Below, piece after piece: positions 6,856 through 9,734 of a DNA stretch of 9,734 bases. Made by a program: the position numbers and the translations under genes. The DNA comes from BPGL01 sp035463115 (GTDB taxonomy: Bacteria; Actinomycetota; UBA4738; HRBIN12): assembly GCA_035463115.1 (NCBI GenBank), contig DATHTO010000068.1, positions 1-9,734 of the forward strand, read 5' to 3'. The stretch's first letter is position 1, and every line of letters starts with the position of its first letter. The notes under the pieces were generated by a model. It was not told where the DNA came from. It saw only the letters and a list, made by a program, of their open reading frames with translations, and ran no database searches.

Positions 6856-7917
6856 ATGACACCGGAGAGGGTCCGCCGGGCGAACCGCAGGGCGCTGCTC
6901 GTCGAGCGCACGGGCCTGACGCCGTTCCTGAGCCGGACCTTCCTGGCGCTGCTCGTCATCCTGATCACCTGCCCGCTGCTCCTGTGGCTGTTCGAGCGCG
7001 GGGCGAACCCCGACATCCGGACCCTGCCGAACGCGTACTTCTGGATGTGGCGGACCCTGATGGAGCAGGGTTCGCCGCTCGAGTTCCGCACCGCCGGCGG
7101 GTGGCTCGTGTCGTACCTCGTCGTGATCGTCGGTGTGGGGCTCGTCGCGACGGGGACCGCGGCGATCGTCTCGAGGTTGGTCGATCTTCTCCTACGGAGG
7201 CAAGCCGGTATGCATGCGACGCGCGTGTCCGATCACGTCCTGATCTGCGGATGGAACTCGCACGCCCGCACGATCGTCGACGAGCTGCGAGCGGCGGACG
7301 GCGGCGACCGTCGGCCGATCGTGATCCTCGCCGACCTGGCGTCCTCGCCGGTGGATCTGCCCGACACCGTGTTCGTGCGCGGCGACCCCGCTCGTCGTGA
7401 CGACCTCGCCCGCGCGGGCCTCGAACGAGCGGCCACGGCGATCGTGCTCGCCGACGACACGCGTCCGTCGTCGTCGCCGAACGACATCGACGGCAAGACG
7501 CTGCTGACCGCCCTGGCGATCGAGAGCACCCGACCCACGTGCTACACGTGCGTCGAGGTGCTGCTCGCGGAGAACGTCGAGCACTTCCGTCAGGTCGAGG
7601 CCGACGAGCTGATCGTCAGCGGCGAGGTCGCGAGCTTCCTGCTGGCGAGCGCGGCCACCGACCACGGCGTGAGCCGGATCGTCGGCGATCTCCTCACGCA
7701 CGATCCCGTGCGGGGCCCCGACAACCTCAGCTCGATCGCACTGCCGGGGTCGCTCGAGGGCGCCCGCTTCATCGATGCGCTCGTCGAGCTCAAGCGGACG
7801 AAGGCGGCGATCGCCGTCGCGGTCGTCGGCGCGGACGGCACGGTCGACGTGAATCCCTCGGCCGAGCGGACGCTGACCCAGGGCGACCGCATGCTGGCGA
7901 TCATGCGGGAGCGCTGA
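6856..7917 (+). CDS. two-TM ion-channel-like protein with TrkA-N/RCK domain and atypical pore (CASTOR/POLLUX-like)
   Basis: 353-aa membrane protein with a channel-like transmembrane part and a cytosolic Rossmann regulator. The first helix is about 27-47. A pore-helix-like segment FWMWRTLMEQGSP (62-74) and a second helix (about 82-110) follow. The potassium filter TVGYG is absent; the filter position reads MEQGSPLEF. The cytosolic part begins VSDHVLICGWNSHARTIVDEL (124-144) and continues with VILAD (156-160), FVRGDPARRDDLARAGLERA (173-192) and AIVLADD (195-201). These are hallmarks of RCK/TrkA-N domains, with CGWN in place of the usual GxGxxG. The C-terminal end (about 290-353) resembles a TrkA-C-like fold. 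This combination recalls the bacterial relatives of plant CASTOR/POLLUX channels. The ion carried is unknown. It follows the peptidase by 43 bp with its own TACCAT box. Confidence 0.82.
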   Translation: MTPERVRRANRRALLVERTGLTPFLSRTFLALLVILITCPLLLWLFERGANPDIRTLPNAYFWMWRTLMEQGSPLEFRTAGGWLVSYLVVIVGVGLVATGTAAIVSRLVDLLLRRQAGMHATRVSDHVLICGWNSHARTIVDELRAADGGDRRPIVILADLASSPVDLPDTVFVRGDPARRDDLARAGLERAATAIVLADDTRPSSSPNDIDGKTLLTALAIESTRPTCYTCVEVLLAENVEHFRQVEADELIVSGEVASFLLASAATDHGVSRIVGDLLTHDPVRGPDNLSSIALPGSLEGARFIDALVELKRTKAAIAVAVVGADGTVDVNPSAERTLTQGDRMLAIMRER

Positions 7918-7918
7918 A

Positions 7919-7936
7919 ACGTGTTCCCACGTGTTC
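7919..7936. repeat. tandem ACGTGTTC direct repeat just after the channel gene
   Basis: ACGTGTTC occurs at 7919-7926 and again at 7929-7936, so the copies repeat every 10 bp, close to one helical turn. The second copy includes the palindrome CACGTG and flows into GTGTTCGACAC, a short inverted repeat. The related AACGTGTT appears again at 8385-8392 next to the inverted repeat. It could be a protein-binding site ahead of the micro-ORFs or part of the 3' end of the channel message. Confidence 0.35.
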
Positions 7937-8051
7937 GACACCTGACCTTTCGGCGGAGAGAATGACCACCCATGGACGGATGCGCCCGCGAGATGCCACC
8001 GGCACGATGTTCGTGACCCGCGTCTGCGATCTACCGCTCGAGGAGGAATCG

Positions 8052-8093
8052 ATGTCTCGCACCGCTGCGTCGAGGCGGAGGGCCCCGGCATGA
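8052..8093 (+). CDS. 13-residue arginine-rich micro-ORF, possible leader peptide
   Basis: This micro-ORF reads MSRTAASRRRAPA. It is preceded by a near-perfect Shine-Dalgarno GAGGAGG (8040-8046) with 5-nt spacing, one of the strongest ribosome sites in the window. Its stop overlaps the ATG of the next small gene as ATGA (8090-8093), suggesting translational coupling. The same frame stays open upstream to an ATG at 7962 (43 aa, preceded by GGAG only 3 nt away), so a longer product is possible. In that reading the GAGGAGGAA would encode Glu-Glu-Glu. No family is recognised. A role as a leader that controls translation of the 49-aa gene is inference. Confidence 0.4.
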   Translation: MSRTAASRRRAPA

Positions 8094-8239
8094 AGGCGTG
8101 GCAGTCGTTGATGCACATCGTGCGGCGCCATCCGAGCTTCACGCCACATCCGATGTGTCGCCGGTGCCAGGACCGCCGGGACCGGGAGTACCGGGCGTAC
8201 CTGCGCGAGAACCGCTCGGATCCGCTCCAGAACGCCTGA
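8090..8239 (+). CDS. 49-residue basic small protein with a CxxC motif
   Basis: The protein begins MKAWQSLMHIVRRHPSFTPH and continues PMCRRCQDRRDREYRAYLRE, ending DPLQNA. A Shine-Dalgarno GGAGGG (8077-8082) lies 7 nt before the ATG, and the start overlaps the upstream micro-ORF stop as ATGA. Third codon positions are strongly G/C, as in the real genes nearby. His20, Cys23 and Cys26 (HPMCRRC) could form half of a zinc site, followed by a charged helix rich in Arg and Asp/Glu. A lone CxxC would need a second protomer or partner to bind metal. No known family is recognised. Longer open frames that cross this stretch on both strands look like shadows. It may be a nucleic-acid-binding or regulatory micro-protein, but this is only a guess from charge and the CxxC. 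Confidence 0.6.
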   Translation: MKAWQSLMHIVRRHPSFTPHPMCRRCQDRRDREYRAYLRENRSDPLQNA

Positions 8240-8340
8240 GGCACCAGGCTCGCGTCGTCCGGGCTCGCTGGGTCGGATCGTCCCTGACTCGATCCGGAGG
8301 CCGCACCGGGGTGGCGTCGTATGACCGTGCTGCGACGACA

Positions 8341-8400
8341 GACCTGTCAACAACCTCACAACATCGACGGCGTCTGGAGTCGTGAACGTGTTGACAGGTC
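8341..8400. repeat. perfect 12-bp inverted repeat with 36-bp centre
   Basis: GACCTGTCAACA (8341-8352) and its exact reverse complement TGTTGACAGGTC (8389-8400) flank 36 bp that hold no gene. Each arm contains TTGACA pointing away from the centre, but neither arm has a -10 box or a gene start at the right distance. The repeat sits in the 204-bp gap (8240-8443) between the micro-ORF and the convergent secreted-protein gene. The rest of that gap shows no gene or strong hairpin. It could be a dyad operator, a recombination site or a loose RNA stem. Confidence 0.55.
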
Positions 8401-8411
8401 GACGTCCGGAG

Positions 8412-8424
8412 CCGGCGGGGATCG
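8412..8424. repeat. second copy of a 13-bp sequence found at 1212-1224
   Basis: CCGGCGGGGATCG is identical here and at 1212-1224. Both copies lie just beyond the stop codon of a minus-strand gene (about 11 and 20 nt downstream) and inside a gap between convergent genes. Read on the minus strand, both extend as CGATCCCCGCCGG, two variable bases, then CCGG. This may be a shared 3'-end element. Confidence 0.4.
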
Positions 8425-8443
8425 CGCACCCCTGTTGCGGGGC

Positions 8444-9733
8444 TCAGGCTGCTTCGACGTGGAGGTAGTCCCACGTCGCCGGGAAGGGCGGCGCCGGCCC
8501 GGTCGAGGTGGAGATGATGCCGACGGCGAGGCCGGTCGTCGACGACGTGAGCCACGACGACGGGATCGCGACGGGGTTCCCCATCTTGATCTCGGCCGCC
8601 AGCGGCGTGCACCCACTCGACCCGGCGTCGCACGGCTGCGCGAAGCCCTGCACCGTCCCGTTCGACGGGTTCACCACCAGCCGGAGCTCGACGTAGTCGG
8701 GTCCGGGCAGCGTGATGCTCTTGTTGCGGCCGACCGACTTCGCGTCGCCGATCTCCTTCCACAGATGGACCTGCTCGGGCGTGCCGTCCTTACCCTTCAG
8801 CACGAGTTTGACGAAGTTGTGCTGCGTGCCGTCGCCGATCACGATCCCCATCTGCTGGCTCGCCCCCGGCGATATCCCGGAGAAGGGATTCACGATGCTG
8901 GTCGACACCTCGAAGGTGCTCGACGGAGCGTCGACGCCGAGCTGGAAACCGTACTGCTGGCTGTTCTTGCCTCCGGTCGCGTCACCCGCCGGCACGTCAC
9001 CGACGGTCAGGACGCCGGCCGCGCCGCCCACGACGATCCCGGTCTCGCTGAACTGGTTCCGGTAGCTCGTGGACCCGTTCATCATCAGGCCCGTGAACCC
9101 GGTGTTCGCGAGGCGACCGGCGGGCGGAGCGTCGTTCTCCCACGAGAGCACGACCGGCAGGGACCTGTTCGCGCCGTTCGTCGCGTCGATCGCGAACGGA
9201 TCGGTGAGGTCGGGACGTCCGTCGTTGTCGTCGTCGGCGTCGTTGAGATCCGACGTCCCGTCGCCGTCGTTGTCGGGCGGGGTCGACGCCGACGAGCAGG
9301 GGTTCGTTCCGTTGTCGATCTCGTCGGCGTTGTCGTATCCGTCGTTGTCCTCATCGATCGAGGCGTTGTCCGCGCCCGTGCACGTTCCGCCGCTGCCGCC
9401 GCCGAAGTCGTTGGGCTCCAGGACGTGGATCTTGTTCGAGTTGAACCCGGCGATCCAGATCGTGCCGGGGAAGGCTTCATTCGCCCCCATCGTCGTGATG
9501 TCGAGCGGCTTCACCGGCGTCGGCGTCGAGAACGTCGCGAAGTTGTCGTCCCGGAGGGTGACGGCGCCGCCGCTCGAGTTCAGCTGGATTCGCACGATCT
9601 TGCTCGGTCCGTAGGCCGCGAGCACGAGGTCGCCCTTCATCGCGCCGCCGAAGTTGTTCGTCGTGTACTCCGCGATCCCGTTCGAGGAGTTCGGGAGCAA
9701 CGAGATGGACGTCGTCTCCGAGGTCTTCGACCC
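8444..9733 (-). CDS. 3' part of a secreted protein with TSP3 calcium-binding repeats and a lectin-like C-terminal domain
   Basis: The last 429 residues of a protein that begins beyond the right edge; the first complete codon ends at base 9733. Residues 1-108 look like strands of a beta-propeller or quinoprotein-like domain (GDLVLAAYGPSKIVRIQLNS, then GTIWIAGFNSNKIHVLEPND). Next come Asp/Asn-rich thrombospondin type 3 repeats (about 126-183) with a flanking Cys pair (118 and 146). The C-terminal domain (about 200-429) looks like a concanavalin A/laminin-G-type beta-sandwich, with LANTGFTGLMMNG and QMGIVIGDGTQHNFVKLVL. It ends DYLHVEAA with no LPXTG or C-terminal membrane helix, so any anchor must be elsewhere. 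The Ca-binding repeats and Cys pairs imply export, but no signal peptide is in view. The TTG at 9700 is only where an open frame was cut, not a likely start. Function is unknown; adhesion or carbohydrate binding is possible. Confidence 0.82.
   Translation of the reverse strand, partial: GSKTSETTSISLLPNSSNGIAEYTTNNFGGAMKGDLVLAAYGPSKIVRIQLNSSGGAVTLRDDNFATFSTPTPVKPLDITTMGANEAFPGTIWIAGFNSNKIHVLEPNDFGGGSGGTCTGADNASIDEDNDGYDNADEIDNGTNPCSSASTPPDNDGDGTSDLNDADDDNDGRPDLTDPFAIDATNGANRSLPVVLSWENDAPPAGRLANTGFTGLMMNGSTSYRNQFSETGIVVGGAAGVLTVGDVPAGDATGGKNSQQYGFQLGVDAPSSTFEVSTSIVNPFSGISPGASQQMGIVIGDGTQHNFVKLVLKGKDGTPEQVHLWKEIGDAKSVGRNKSITLPGPDYVELRLVVNPSNGTVQGFAQPCDAGSSGCTPLAAEIKMGNPVAIPSSWLTSSTTGLAVGIISTSTGPAPPFPATWDYLHVEAA
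9185..9358 (-). repeat. thrombospondin type 3 calcium-binding repeats (within the secreted-protein gene)
   Basis: The stretch encodes successive DxDxDG-type loops: DEDNDGYDNADE, DNDGDGTSDLND, then DDDNDGRPDLTD. Each is a Ca-coordinating motif of TSP3 repeats. The DNA shows the low-complexity gtcgtt/gtcgtc pattern this implies. Such repeats usually form a rigid, calcium-stabilised spacer between extracellular domains, here between the propeller-like region and the lectin-like domain. Confidence 0.8.
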
Positions 9734-9734
9734 A

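Noticed and set aside
7962..8093. 43-aa ORF starting at 7962 instead of the 13-aa ORF
   Set aside because: Its ribosome site is too close to the ATG, while the internal ATG at 8052 has a strong, well-spaced one. It is kept as an alternative but not called.
7192..8244. 350-aa minus-strand open frame opposite the channel gene and micro-ORFs
   Set aside because: It has low-complexity composition and no recognisable motif, while the plus strand encodes a clear RCK domain over most of this span.
8391..8396. TTGACA of the right repeat arm as a plus-strand promoter
   Set aside because: No -10 box follows at the right distance and the gene beyond runs in the opposite direction.
8429..8442. CCCC-TGTTGC-GGGG hairpin after the secreted-protein gene as an intrinsic terminator
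   Set aside because: It has only 4 base pairs and no T-run, and such stems are common by chance at this GC content.
1..9734. tRNA, rRNA, CRISPR array, insertion sequence or transposase
   Set aside because: No cloverleaf, regularly spaced repeats or transposase-like protein was seen on either strand; this was by eye, without a covariance-model search.

Overview
The window is uniformly very GC-rich, with strong G/C preference at third codon positions. It has TANNNT boxes 6-11 nt upstream of start codons that mostly lack a Shine-Dalgarno sequence, and a GTG-initiated lipoprotein of mycobacterial ProX type. Together these point to an actinobacterium, probably an uncultured Actinomycetota lineage. 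That placement is an inference from composition and protein style; no rRNA or marker gene is present.

Layout. 2-182 (+) looks like the decayed remnant of a DUF2254-type membrane protein. 242-1195 (+) is a zinc-less NAD(P)H:quinone-reductase-like MDR oxidoreductase. It converges on a four-gene minus-strand operon: a single-PAS-domain protein (4752-4336), an MBL-fold metallohydrolase (4331-3492), a six-TM class III adenylyl cyclase (3465-2152) and an OsmF/ProX-type compatible-solute-binding lipoprotein (2155-1235). Gaps are 4 nt and 26 nt, then a 4-nt GTGA overlap. A divergent promoter region at about 4753-4829 separates this operon from a plus-strand S9-family peptidase (4830-6812). Next comes a TrkA-N/RCK-type channel protein with a non-canonical pore (6856-7917), then two overlapping micro-ORFs (8052-8093 and 8090-8239). 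A 204-bp gap holds a perfect 12-bp inverted repeat. Last is the 3' part of a large, probably secreted minus-strand protein with thrombospondin type 3 calcium-binding repeats and a lectin-like C-terminal domain (8444 to the right edge).

How they may work together. The minus-strand operon is the most interesting unit. It has a ligand-binding lipoprotein with no ABC permease or ATPase beside it, translationally coupled to a membrane adenylyl cyclase with every catalytic residue intact. Upstream in the same operon are a metallohydrolase of a fold that includes known cyclic-nucleotide and cyclic-phosphate phosphodiesterases, and a stand-alone PAS sensor. It could be a self-contained sense/make/degrade cAMP module responding to an osmolyte. 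The channel protein nearby would fit an osmotic or ion-homeostasis theme. This functional reading is inference; the gene order and motifs are visible in the sequence.
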